Source: Brachypterus glaber (taxonomy: Eukaryota > Arthropoda > Insecta > Coleoptera > Kateretidae). From it: a stretch of DNA of 64,000 nt. Position numbers and translations under genes: made by a program. The notes beneath the pieces are model-generated. The model searched no databases and was not told where the DNA came from. It was given only the letters and a program-made list of their open reading frames with translations. Position 1 is the stretch's first letter. The number at the start of each line of letters is the position of its first letter. Where the stretch lies: assembly GCA_958510825.1 (NCBI GenBank), contig OY294046.1, positions 50,635,794-50,699,793 on the forward strand. Direction: 5' to 3'. This document shows, one piece after another, positions 1-10,490 of this stretch.

Positions 1-451
1 GTTCAACAATTAGATTTGGTGATGTTTTGTAATAAATTAGCGATTCAAACCAATTTTTTTGATTTTAACAAAGATAACCTTTAAAAATAACATTGTTATA
101 ACAATTTATACATAACTTAAAATTTATCATCTTCGTCCATTTTTTTGATGTTTGTGTCAACCATATTAAAAAACAATTGAAATCGCGATAGCCGGAAAAC
201 TGGCATTTCGCAATTTACAGGCATCTTGATTAAATTACGAAAATAAAACAACCGATTTTAGACGCATGGTTTTTAATTTTAATTTTATCTACCTACCTAA
301 ATTATGTTTGGTTCTGCAAAAAATAGTGTATATACCTCAGGACTAAACGTGGCTGTTTTAGTCTCTTGCATTTCTGTTTCCCTCGCTCGCTAAGGAAACA
401 CTCATGCAGCGGGACTAAAACAGCCAGTTTAGTCCCTTGGTATATAAATAA
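1..451. repeat. Dispersed repeat, copy 1
   Basis: This stretch is closely similar to 53803-54092 inside a GPD2 intron. Both carry the run GGTGATGTTTTGTAATAAAT, then a shared stretch around TCTTCGTCCATTTTTT, and end at CCCTTGGTATATAAATAACT. The right part of this copy holds an inverted pair, GACTAAACGTGGCTGTTTTAGTC-like at about 340 and its reverse complement at about 412-434. No coding potential is visible. It is probably a non-autonomous element cut by the window edge; the family is not known to me. Confidence 0.7.
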
Positions 452-1341
452 CTATGTTTATGGTTCATACTTATATCAGAGCACACTTTAGATAATTTTT
501 GTTGAACATTTAAATTTTCACATTAATTTTCTTCCTCTGTCAATCTTATTTTCACTCTCATTTTCATTCATTTTCACTATTAGTAATACTCTGCTTTCGT
601 CACTTAACAGAACTTCTAACACTTCTAAAAGTTCACTGCATTCACTAAAGCCACCTTTACTGTTGCTCTGTACTTCTTTGCTCCTTTGTCTTTTTGAAAG
701 ACCTGAGAAGAATTTATAATTCGTAGATTCGCAAAGCCGCTTTCGTGCATTCATTCTGACAACTTTTTAGGACGGTATGCGGAAAGGGGTTAAGAAAAAA
801 GAAACAATATAATAATATTTTAAAATATTTGCTTGCATTTAGTGCGAAAAATAGAAGCATTATTAGCGAGCTAAATTGAGGCGATATAAGCAGTAAGTTT
901 TTGAAATAGACAAGGAAAGACCTCCAAAGCCGTTGCGGAATACTGTGATATCATGATAAATGTGCCTAGCGCATCTGAGATAAACTTGCACATGCGCACT
1001 ACTATTGTTGTTTTTGACGAGTATTTTTTAACCTTAGTTTTGTGTGTCCAATAAAAATTGTAAAAAATTCAACAAAAAACAATAATTATCTATTAAGAAA
1101 CGTTGAAATAGTTTTTTAAATTATTTTATAACAATTTTTCGAGGTGTGTTTGAGTTTCGGGATTTTGTACACCTACTTTAAGTACACCAGGGATTGACCC
1201 TTAGCCTTTATAAAGCAACAATACAGGTTAGGTTAAAGTTATAAACAAATGCAGCAAAAAAAAAAAACAATTAAAACACAGTAGAAGTCGAAAAATGAAC
1301 AGAAACAAGCGACGATCTGACAGTATAAACAAACTACTAAT
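452..1341. other. Intergenic, no gene seen
   Basis: AT-rich sequence. The only open frame of note (754-518, minus) is low-complexity, has no recognisable domain and no supporting splice or regulatory signal, so I do not call it a gene. Confidence 0.5.
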
Positions 1342-1449
1342 AATTCGTCACCCCAGTATTAGTTTGCCATATCTCTATTTTTGGACATTTTAAGATTTTT
1401 ACTGGGGGATTTTTGGAGATAAGACAAATGAATACTGGGGTGATGAATT
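1342..1449. repeat. Short hairpin MITE
   Basis: The left end AATTCGTCACCCCAGTATTA is matched by the right end TACTGGGGTGATGAATT in inverted orientation, giving arms of about 35 bp around a 40-bp centre. This is the structure of a miniature inverted-repeat element. I could not define a target-site duplication. Confidence 0.6.
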
Positions 1450-1794
1450 GTTTTACGACCGACAGCATTTCACAGCTGATAGAGATGCGTACTGCGCAAG
1501 GTCAGATGTATTGCGTTACGTCATTTCGCTGCCCCGTTCTGTCACAAAATAATCTTGCGCAGGCTGGACTAATGGTTCTCTTTCCTTCTCTATTGTTTTT
1601 GACCTAAAATAGTTCATTATTAGCAAGTTCTCAATTAAACCAATATAAGCTATAGCCATCGCAATCCTAACTGGCACCTGTGAGCTGATGCAAGGTCAAG
1701 AGGAGAGGTAAAATATATTATGTAAAGTATAGGTGATCTTGAATTTTTCACATTCCACCGAGGTGCCAATTCATAAAATGTACACAGTATAAAT

Positions 1795-1957
1795 CGTCGC
1801 CTTGCATACAAAGGGGCGTATCTCAAAAATCTGTATTTTACAGGAAAAACTGGGGTAAAAACATTTTAAAATTGTTATTATAAAATTTCATCTAAGTTCC
1901 CAGTTTTTAAAAAAATTAAAAATATTTGAGATAAGCCCCTTTGTAAGCAAGGTGACG
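1795..1957. repeat. Inverted-repeat MITE
   Basis: CGTCGCCTTGCATACAAAGG at the left is mirrored by CCTTTGTAAGCAAGGTGACG at the right; the arms extend about 33 bp through TATCTCAAA. There is no coding capacity. The interior is AT-rich. Confidence 0.65.
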
Positions 1958-2860
1958 GTATTTTCGAAATAAAATTGGTAATTTTTAGGTCGTGCTAAAT
2001 TTGATCAAATAAAGGCGTATATTATCGCCCTAAAATAGTTTATTAATTTACCGACCAAAACTAGGAAGCATTTAACACTAAAAATGGAACCTATAAAAAT
2101 AAGATCTTATATTAATATGAAATAGCATACATTTTTCGATATAATTATAAGTGTTTTTAGACGTACAATTATAGAATCCATTTTTCATTTATTTTTTGAC
2201 AAATATTTTGAACATCCAAATATTTCTTCCGAGATTTCTTCCATTTTTCTTGCTATATGAAAGCTATATACTAGACTCTCAAGCTGGTTTTCTGGGTAGT
2301 CTTTGGCTATAGCCAGAGTTTGGACTTTGGACAGAGTTTTCATTAAAATTGCATTTAGAAGTGTCGGTTAGAATTACACGTATTTCCATGGAAATGGAAA
2401 TACCAAAAATCTATTCGTATATTTAATTTTTCCTTAATTTGTTTCTGAAGTGAATGTATTTTTTTTAATTACTGTTAAAATAAATTAACAATTAATATTA
2501 ACGCCAAAAATATAATAATGAGGTAGCCCACATTAAAAATAATAGATATTTACGATAATATTAATGGGGTTAAATCACGTGTATTGTACAATATTTTATC
2601 TAGACCCGTAAGTAGATAAAGGTTATTACTTTGTTTTATTAATAACACCGGCCCACAAAAAAAAACGGCAATTATTTTTTTCTTACGTATATTTGGATGC
2701 TACAAACAAAGTTGACAACGGCAAAGCTCGCTTACCAAAAATGTGTCAAGCCTCACATATCTTGTCCTCTGGATAAATTCAAAAAAAAAATAAATTAACA
2801 TAAACGTATTGTCCTTATTAATACTAGTATACATGCAAAAGCTCGTCGCTCTAGCTTAAA
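1958..2860. other. Intergenic, no gene seen
   Basis: AT-rich non-coding sequence with stop codons in all frames. I see no convincing splice-site pair, RNA gene or delimited repeat here. Confidence 0.5.
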
Positions 2861-2864
2861 GGGT

Positions 2865-3035
2865 ACCAGAGTTATCAATTAAAAACCTTATTTTAATTAC
2901 AATTTTAGGGGGCCGTAGCTCCTTTAGGGCTCATTTCCGGATTAACCTTTATAGAAACTTTTTTTAATATTTTTGGATGTAAAATCACCTCTAAAATGTT
3001 GGCATGCCCGTTAGTGATCACCCTGTATAGTCTGA
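2865..3035. repeat. End fragment of the 1.1 kb TA-type foldback family
   Basis: This matches the right arm of the element at 56524-57638: both contain GGGCTCATTTCCGGA or close variants, then TTAACCTTTATAG, a T-rich run, TGTAAAATC, and a CCCTGTATA end. The 71-residue minus-strand open frame across it is a by-product of the repeat. Only one arm is present, so it is a truncated copy. Confidence 0.65.
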
Positions 3036-3915
3036 TTAAGAGTAATTGACGTCCTTTTTTATTTATCTGGACTTGTGTTAACTCATTTAAATTGTTAATT
3101 ATGGAACGAAACATATGCATCAGTAACTGTTAATTAGTATTTATTAAGTACCTACCGTACCGTGATATATTTAATCTTTTTGGCTTTTGCGCGTTTTGTA
3201 CCCTACAGGACTTTTTGAACAGGTAATTGGATATTTATAATCAATTAAATTATTCCCAAAATAAATTATCGGGATCCTTACTCTAACTTTTTTCCCTAGC
3301 GACTCCCGCGCGCGCCCCTGCTAAAATTATTACGCTTTACCTACTGCGCCACTGCATGATTCATTTTAAAACAGTACATAACATTGGTAAATGAAAAGGC
3401 CTAACGAAACACCCTCTTGTTTTCAAGAGAAGATAATTCATTTATTATCTCATTTACCAGACGACCTTTGTTGCCTCCAAACGCATATACAAATAATTTC
3501 GTGATATCTACTGGTTAACAATGCTCAGATAAACAAGTTTAAATTGATTTCGTAAGCATTTTAAATATGTTTCACCTACTCTAGTGTTTTTTAATAAGTA
3601 ACTAAAACTATAAGTATATAAAAACACCTAATTAGTTATAGTTTGTCGCAACACTAAATTTATAATTATAAATTTTAAAGGTGAGTCAAAAATAAATTCG
3701 TACGTAAATTCGTAAATATGAAATAATACCTAATGGTTTTTGTGTGGAAAGTCAGTAAATAGTGCGGGAAGTGGAATTTTCTCGCCGTGGTTGCGGCGTT
3801 TAATTTAGTCTAGTCTATTTTTAAATGCAATTTTACAATTTTGACTTTTTCATGTAAATATTTTTACTAAACTTGACATGAACCTAACCTAGTAGGTACC
3901 TATTTTATACGAACT
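3036..3915. other. Intergenic, no gene seen
   Basis: No open frame of substance. A short GC-rich patch at 3300-3330 (GCGCGCGCC) stands out against the AT background but has no clear function. Confidence 0.4.
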
Positions 3916-4160
3916 GGCTATTTTCACGTCCGACGTCACATGGCCTAATTCATTGGTTTGTTTTGTTTTTTTTCGTTTGTTTAGTGTTTTTGATGCTAAT
4001 GGGGGGAGCGTAGCCCACCCATTTAAACGAGGACAATACAATTCTGACGAAAAATATACCTTAAGGTATATTTAATTAAAAGATTTAAAAACCTTAAAAA
4101 TCGGCCAAAAAAATACTGGACGTGGGAATAGCTCCTTGTACGTCGGATGTGGAAATAGCC
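3916..4160. repeat. MITE, tandem copy 1 of 2
   Basis: The ends are GGCTATTTTCACGTCCGACG and the inverse GTCGGATGTGGAAATAGCC. The interior includes ATATACCTTAAGGTATAT, itself a palindrome. A second copy follows after about 16 bp. Confidence 0.75.
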
Positions 4161-4176
4161 TGTTCTATATGAACTC

Positions 4177-4415
4177 GCTATTTTCACGTCCAACGTCACA
4201 TGACCTAATTATTTGGTTTGTTTTTGTTTTTTCGTTTGTTTGGTATTTTTGATGCTGATGGGGGGCGTAGCCCCTCCCATTTAAACGTATAAAATACAAT
4301 TGACGAAAAATATACCTTAAGGTATATTTAATTAAAAGATTTAAAAACCTTAAAAATGGTCCAACAAAATACTGGACGTGGGAATAGCTTCGTGAACGTC
4401 GGACGTGGAAATAGC
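4177..4415. repeat. MITE, tandem copy 2 of 2
   Basis: Same ends (GCTATTTTCACGTCCAACGT and GTCGGACGTGGAAATAGC) and the same interior as the copy at 3916-4160, in the same orientation. A 7-bp motif, CGAACT or TGAACT with its neighbour, precedes each copy. This may be a target duplication or a sign that the pair arose by local duplication. Confidence 0.75.
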
Positions 4416-4664
4416 AGCTTCCTATTTTATAAAAATTATTCTCTTGTAATTTAATAATAAAAAAGTCAATAGGTGCAATATTTGTAACAATTATAACTAG
4501 ATCTCGGGAGTTAGGGAGCTGTTCATACGTTCATGAGCGTAGCATAAATTTAACACTGCCGAGAAGCGAGCGAGGACGGCTGTCGGACAGCTGTCCCCAC
4601 TCTATAACACCGCGCACGGCAGTGTATCTATGAAAAAAAGTTAAAAAAGATGACAAAAGATGAG

Positions 4665-5636
4665 TCGAGGGGCTGACCGCGAGGAAATGTTTTGTACAAG
4701 CCAAAGGAACTCATGAGGAACTCTGAAGAACTCTGGAGGAACTCTGAGGAATTCGGAGGAACTCCGAAGAACTCAGAGGAACTCTGAGGATCTCCGAGGA
4801 ACTCCGGAGAAACTCCGAAGGAACTCTTAAGAAGTCAGTATTTTTATAGTCACCTACGCGCCAAATTTTTTTTAGGGGCGCCATTTTCTTAATGTATTTT
4901 GGGGCGCCAATTTTTTTTTGAAGAGGCGCCAAGTTTGGTAGTAGCCGTCAGGGACAAAGCTTTTTTTCATGAAGGTATTTTTTTGGGTGCCATTTTTTTT
5001 TGTAGGGGCGACAAGTTTTGGTTGAAACCGTCAGGGACAAAGTTTTTTATGTTGAAGGTATTTAGGGCGCCAATTTTTTTATGTTGAAGGTAATTTTGGG
5101 GCGCCAATTTTTGTTTAAAGGGGCGCCAAGTTGGGTAGTAACAAAGCCTTTTTTCATGAAGGTATTTTTGGGGCGCCATTTTTTTTTTGTAGTGGCGCCA
5201 AGTTTTGGTTTTATGTTGAAGGTAAGGGCGCCAATTTTTGTTTAAAGGGGCGCCAAGTTAGGTAGTAACCGTTAGCTTTTTTTCATGAAGGTATTTTTGG
5301 GGCGCCATTTTTTTTGTAGGAGTGCCAAATTATTGTTGAAACTGTCAGGGACAAAGCTTTTTTTTTAGGGTACCTCCCTGGGCTGAGCCCCCTTAAATTT
5401 TTTCTGGTTACGGCCCTGTGCCTACAAGATTTCCCTGGCAGAATGACCGACAGATCAACCGATCGATAGACCGACAAAAATTACCCCTCTTAAGGAACAC
5501 AGGAGTAACTCCCAAGGAACTCGCAGGAACTCCGAAGAACTCGGAGGAACTCTGGAGGAACTCCGAAGGAACTCAGAGGAACTATTTGCAAAAAGGAACT
5601 CTTTTGTACAAATTTCAGACGCGATCAGCCCCTCGA
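4665..5636. mobile_element. TIR element with internal tandem-repeat cargo (GAACTC type)
   Basis: The terminal inverted repeats are TCGAGGGGCTGACCGCG and CGCGATCAGCCCCTCGA. A direct repeat GATGAG flanks the element (4659-4664 and 5637-5642), as expected of a target duplication. Just inside each end is TTTTGTACAA. The interior has two kinds of array: a degenerate unit of about 11-12 bp around GGAACTCTGAG (4705-4835 and 5515-5605), and units of about 60-110 bp built on GGGGCGCCA with CATGAAGGTATTTTTGGGG (4870-5370). The small open frames across it come from these repeats. No transposase is present. Confidence 0.7.
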
Positions 5637-5808
5637 GATGAGTCATAGCTCGCAAGTCCCCGGCCTGTGATTACCACTGTCATAAAAATAACATGTCACC
5701 AGAGTCGTCATGTTAGGAGGTGAAAGAATTTCAACTCCCTCGACTGGTTTAATTTCATTTACAAATTAAAAAATTAGCACACACCATCATCCCAACTCTT
5801 TAGCAACC

Positions 5809-5926
5809 CTAGGGTTAGAGTATACTCCAAGCTATAGCTACTCCATAACATATCCACTTTTCAAAAATGTTTTTGAAAAGTGGATATGTAGCATACGCTA
5901 CTCTTTTACAACAACCCTACTCCTCG
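5809..5926. repeat. Palindromic MITE with perfect 19-bp-arm hairpin
   Basis: The core at 5849-5888 begins CATATCCACTTTTCAAAAA and is followed almost at once by its exact reverse complement. Flanking sequence (CTAGGGTTAGAGTAT and TACTCTTTTACAACAACCCTA) is loosely inverted too. Confidence 0.6.
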
Positions 5927-6162
5927 AGCTACTCCTCAATTACCATACTCGGCACTAGACTCCATTAGACATTTGACAATAAAAAAAAACACAATTAGTG
6001 TGTTTTACTGCATCATTCTGCAGTAGGAAAAGTTTGAACAGAATGAAACTAAGCACAAAAACGGATTATGTCAATTGTCAAAATAAGGCCAAAAGAAGAA
6101 GAAGACTAGCTATATTTTAATAATCAAATGTTTTGGTTAATTTTTGAAAATCCTAAGTCTTA

Positions 6163-6289
6163 GGGCCACTTGCTGGTTTAACTTTAAACTTGGATTAAAT
6201 TGACGGCCGACGAATCAGAACGCAGCATTTTTAACTTAAACTCGGTTTGGCTAAGATAATCCCGTACCAAAAGTTGGTGCAAGTGGCCC
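6163..6289. mobile_element. PIF/Harbinger-type MITE, copy 1
   Basis: The ends are GGGCCACTTGC and GCAAGTGGCCC, flanked by TTA on both sides (6160-6162 and 6290-6292). Two more copies lie at 29224-29363 and 29798-29932. A three-base TTA/TAA duplication is typical of PIF/Harbinger elements; the family assignment is inferred from that, since no transposase is present. Confidence 0.75.
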
Positions 6290-6619
6290 TTATCTATGCT
6301 GAAAATATATTTCAGAACTGCATTACATTACATGTATTACATTACATGTATTACATGTATCGTGATAAACAAAGATATTTTGTTATTTTTCAGATTATTA
6401 GGCTAATTTGTGAAAATGAACAGTATAGCCGAAAAATTATATTAGATACTGGACCCAAAATTAGTTCAAATATTTTAATTAATATAATAATAAAGTAGGT
6501 ATTTTAATTCATAGTAAATAGTAAAAAAAAAATAATTAACTTTTAAAAACTAGGTAGGTACTTATTATTGCAGTATAAAAAAATTAAATGTATGAGGGTA
6601 ACTAGGTATATGTACTTAC

Positions 6620-6674
6620 TTTCTTTGTTAAACCAATACCGTTTTCCGTCCTTTTCGTACTTAAGTTCGTCCAT
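6620..6674 (-). CDS. Possible first coding exon of an unidentified minus-strand gene
   Basis: On the minus strand an ATG at 6674 opens 18 codons (MDELKYEKDGKRYWFNKE) that end at a perfect donor, GTAAGT (6619-6614), after one base of the next codon. The same frame runs back to an earlier ATG at 6734. The residue composition (charged, with YWFN) looks like protein rather than noise, and the position is head-to-head with the 5' end of the micropeptide gene. I could not find a convincing second exon: the minus strand between 6290 and 6600 has only weak acceptor candidates. It could be a chance frame. No function is proposed. Confidence 0.3.
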
Positions 6675-6734
6675 ATTTTTAATTATAAACGCAGAATCAC
6701 AAATGTAACCTAATTTTGTGCGCAGAATAAACAT

Positions 6735-6954
6735 GAAAACCGTTAGTTATTTTTTTATTTTGACATTTGACATCTGTCATTCTCTTCATTCGGACTTCTA
6801 TCGATCGTTTGGTCGGAATGGCGAGAATGGTCAAATGTCAGCAGTAAAACGATGATTTCGTTCAAACCAGTGGCACCAGTGGCAACAGAATAATGCAGTA
6901 AAACGCACTATGTGGCAAATATTTTTTTGACAGTTGTTGAAAAAATATGTCACA
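6735..6954 (+). promoter_or_regulatory. Putative divergent promoter and 5' noncoding exon of the micropeptide gene
   Basis: This stretch is richer in GC than its surroundings. It has a near-palindromic TGACATTTGACATCTGTCA, the DREF-like TATCGATCG at about 6800, and GTCAAATGTCAG at about 6831. TTTGACAGTTG at about 6927 precedes a perfect GTAAGT donor at 6955. An acceptor (CTTTTCAG ending at 7968) lies 57 bp before the start codon at 8025, so an untranslated first exon ending at 6954 is likely. The transcription start itself is inferred. Confidence 0.4.
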
Positions 6955-7004
6955 GTAAGTTATTGTTTTATAATAAAATATTATTTTATTATTTATTATA
7001 CTAC

Positions 7005-7270
7005 TCACAGCGCGTAGTGCGAGAATAGTATTATACGTATACCGTACGTAGTTTCAAATTTTCCAAAATCGCCAAAAGACGTCCTAGACAAAAAATTCTT
7101 AGATACAAACTCGGATACAAAAGTGTTTCGTAAAAAAATAAGAAAATTAAAAAAAAAAGTCTGTCCGTCCGTCTGATCATCAGACATTGATGTCACGATT
7201 TTTGTGGACACGATAACTCAAGAACGAATTATCCGATCGACTCGACATTTTCAAGTTCTGTGAGGGAAAG
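7005..7270. repeat. Dispersed repeat with GTCYGTC runs
   Basis: Similar to 24955-25100 (shared TATACGGTAGTTTCGAATTTTC-like stretch and AAAAATTCTTGGATA-like stretch). It also shares the CTGTCCGTCCGTCTG...ATAACTC block with 18300-18350, 32170-32225 and 63020-63260. It lies in the first intron of the micropeptide gene. The open frames through it are not genes. Confidence 0.6.
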
Positions 7271-7837
7271 ATGTTTTTGAAAGTAAAAAAAAAATTTTTT
7301 TTAGTTATTTTTTTAAAATTTATTTTGAATTTTTTTTATTTTTCACAAAAAGAAAATACAACAAATTATTGATTTTTTTTTTGAGAAATTTATTTGGGAA
7401 AACGGCAAAACAACCAAACCATTAAATACCATTTTTTTTTATTTAACTGAAGAAAAAAATACTTTTTTCTTGACTGCCGTATTTTAATTTAAAACAGCTG
7501 AATATTTTTATTGGTACGCTCCTGTCTGTCACGTTTTATATCACGTATTTTTTTCTTTTCTCTTATTGATAAAACCCTATGTCTATTTCTTCCCAACCTC
7601 CTTATCTTTGTTCTACGTGTTTGATACTATTTTTATTGTCCAACCTTCTTTATCTTAATTTTTATCTCTCTCAGTTTTATTTATAGGCATATTTTCTATC
7701 CTTTACTAATTTATAATGAACACGTTTCTAACCAAGAAATAAGCACGTGTGGGGTTTTAGCCTCAGGCTCTTTTGTTTATTTTATGTGTATGAAAATTCA
7801 TAATTTTTATTTGTGATTTTATTTAGATCGATTTAGG

Positions 7838-7915
7838 TATTATAATAATTATTATAATACTATACTACTAATAATAATAATAATACTATTATTAATAATA
7901 ATACTATTATTTGTT
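7838..7915. repeat. Simple repeat, (TAA)n-like
   Basis: Imperfect AT-only microsatellite built on TAATAATAATAATACTATTA. Confidence 0.7.
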
Positions 7916-8024
7916 TTTATTTATTTTTTGTCATAAATATTACTAATAACTATTTATTTTCTTTTCAGAAACACTATTTCCGATTATAACAATTGAAAGT
8001 AAATATAATAGTAAACACAAAGAA

Positions 8025-9596
8025 ATGGCTGCTGGTGAGTAATTTAATTTTTCTAATACCCATTTTGTTTGTTATTTTTAAAATTGTTGTGCAGTTAGGA
8101 AGTTTTTATTATCAGATTCAGTTTCGTCAACCCCAAAAATCCCTATACCAAGTGTACCAGGAAGGTGGTTCACCCCCCTTAACTTTTTTACTTTTTTATG
8201 TAGGATCGTGAAATTTGCAGGAGCTATATTATGTATAATTTAGAATTTTTTGACATGGTCAGACATTTTTTGGCACTTCCGGTTTCACCGGAAATTAACC
8301 GAACTTTCGATTTTTAAATGGAACACCCTGTATATTTTTACATATTTCGATTTAAAAATCAATTCTGTGAACAAGTATGTGACACTTGTCAATTTTTGAC
8401 AGGTCATGTAATTTTTTATTTAAATTTTTATTTTAAATCTAGAGTGCCCAAAACTCTAAATGTGGTGGGCTCTTAAAGGTTTGAAAATCATACTTTGGTT
8501 CATGTCATTTTTTCAAACGGAAAGGGGGTGGCTCATCAGGTTAAAATAAAAGAGATTATTTTTTGCGAACATTTTGATACCACACATGAATAGTTTATTT
8601 GGAAGAACTTTAAAACACAAAAGATCTAAAATGGAGATTTAACTAAAAAATTACCTGACCTGTCAAAATTTGGACTTTTATATACTTATGTATGCCAACA
8701 AATATGCAAATTTAATTCAGTATAATACAGCTCTCCTGAAACTCTAAGGAAACAAAAATTCGGGCCAAAACTAAAAAAAAAAATCGGTTTATTTTTTATT
8801 CTTTTTTTAGGAATAGCAAATATAAAAAAACACAATTAAATCGAAAAATTATCATTAGTTTAGTCTCGGGAGGGTAAGGGATAATAGATAATAGCTTCTG
8901 CAAATTTCAAGATCCTACCTAAAAAAGTAAAAAAGTTAAGAGGGGTGAACCACCTTCCCGAAACCCCCGGTAAACAAATTTTGACGAAAATATTGAAAAC
9001 ATTTAACAAATATTTACCCCTCACCCCCGTAGGGGTAGAGTTAGAAAATTCTTATTATCAGAATCAATTTCAGCAACCCCAAAAACCCCTATACATAAAT
9101 TTTCAATTTTTTTGTAAAAAAATATTAAATTTGCTCCACTTCAATTTTTACCAAAAACAATCCCGAGCGACAACTTTTGGTAAAATACCTGTATGCCAAA
9201 TTTCAAGTCTCTAGCTCAGCGTTCTTAAGTTATTGTGCACCCAATATTTCCCGGACAGAATGATTGAACGACCGACCGATAACTTTTTTTTTGCTCGAAA
9301 CTGATTTTTAATGAAACGTTATAAAACGCAAAAATACGCAAAAAAATTGTAAATTTTTTAACCAAAATTTTGAAAATTGCTTTAAAGCAAATACATGAAC
9401 TAAAGTAAAAGTATTCGAATATTTTTTTAACTATCATATTTTTTTTGTTTCAGAATTGATAGCCCCCGCTATAATCATCCTAGCTTTATTTATAATAAAT
9501 GGACTGGTCTTGTTCTTCATCTACAGAGTAAAGCAAAAACACTCGGGAGAAATAACCAATGAAGAATTAGCTACTTTTTCAACAAACTCGCCTTGA
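8025..9596 (+). CDS. 50-residue single-pass membrane micropeptide, two coding exons
   Basis: The coding parts are 8025-8034 and 9454-9596 (153 nt with stop). Exon 1 gives MAA plus one base before GTGAGT; exon 2 follows TTTTTTTGTTTCAG and keeps the frame. The protein begins MAAELIAPAIIILALFIING and continues LVLFFIYRV before KQKHSG. Residues about 5-27 form one strongly hydrophobic helix, followed by a basic patch (R, K, K, H) and a polar acidic tail of about 20 residues. An AATAAA lies at 9621-9626, 25 bp after the stop. The 1.4 kb intron holds a foldback element (8159-8961). A 5' untranslated exon probably ends at 6954. I do not recognise the family; small regulators of membrane pumps and organelle assembly factors look alike at this size. 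The clean splice phase, hydrophobic segment and polyadenylation signal support a real gene. Confidence 0.62.
8159..8961. repeat. Foldback element in the micropeptide gene intron
   Basis: Left arm GGAAGGTGGTTCACCCCCCT and right arm GGGGTGAACCACCTTCC are inverted over about 70 bp. The interior part 8690-8880 recurs in inverse orientation at 63645-63840. A CACCCTGTATA stretch at 8323 may be the end of another element. Confidence 0.7.
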
Positions 9597-10490
9597 ATAG
9601 TATTTATTTATTTATAAAAAAATAAAATATATATATTATATTATATCTGGGTTCTTTTGCTTTCCCATTTTTTTTTAAATATGCAATATTTCAGGCTGTA
9701 TAGACAAAATTTACAGATTTAAAAAAGGATTTTGAAGAAAATGAGTTAAAAAATCATTAGGGTGGAAAAATAACCCACCCCAAAATAAAGGCGAAAATAG
9801 GATTGCTAAATATTGAAATAAATGTAATATTAAAACATAAAAATTTGAGATAACTACGCACAGATGGTTTAAAGTCTTACCATGAAAACACTTCAGTGCC
9901 AAGGAGTTAAATTACTTCAGCGCCGCTGTTATTCTACCAATAACTAAGCATAATTTTATGGGGGCGACGTCAATTTTCCAAATTTTTAGATTTTCCAATA
10001 ATAATTTTTGAAAAAGCTTTATTTTTCCATCATATATTTTTCAACGATTATAGCCAAATTAATTTTTCATCCAAATGTTCTTGTGTACTAATAAAAATAT
10101 TTTCTAATAATAATTTTTATCCACTTAGCTTTTTTTTTCTTAATAATATTATTTCCAAATATTTTATTTTCCTATTTATTTATTTAACTAAAATTAATAT
10201 TTTTCATTTGTTTAATTTATCTAATTATAAATTGATCCAACTTACAATTTAATACAAATTAATTTTAGGCCAATTGTTACAAGGTTTATTTTAACTAATA
10301 AAAAATTTATTCCAATGAATATATTTTCCAAAGCTATTATTTTCGAACCGTCAATTTTCCAAAAACACAGTAGAATGTGCGCCAGATGGCGCCAGCAATC
10401 CATTATTTCCAACCTTAGACAAATGAAGGAGATAGACTAGGAACGCGGGAAAAAGTACCTTCATCATTTTGCAATGCCTTATTATATTAT
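9597..10490. other. Intergenic, no gene seen
   Basis: After the polyadenylation signal at 9621 the sequence is AT-rich and non-coding. A short GC-richer patch (GCGCCAGATGGCGCCAGC, about 10378) is a small palindrome with no assigned role. Confidence 0.5.

Noticed and set aside
4705..5605. Regular GAACTC and GGGGCGCCA repeats considered as a CRISPR-like or protein-coding repeat array
   Set aside because: The units are degenerate, have no unique spacers, sit inside a transposon-like element and the genome is eukaryotic. The frames have stops and no domain.
6247..6498. 83-codon plus-strand frame with an internal TTTTTCAG acceptor
   Set aside because: Begins inside the TTA-flanked MITE, contains tandem TACATTACATG and has no domain; an exon after the CAG at about 6393 cannot be excluded but has no support.
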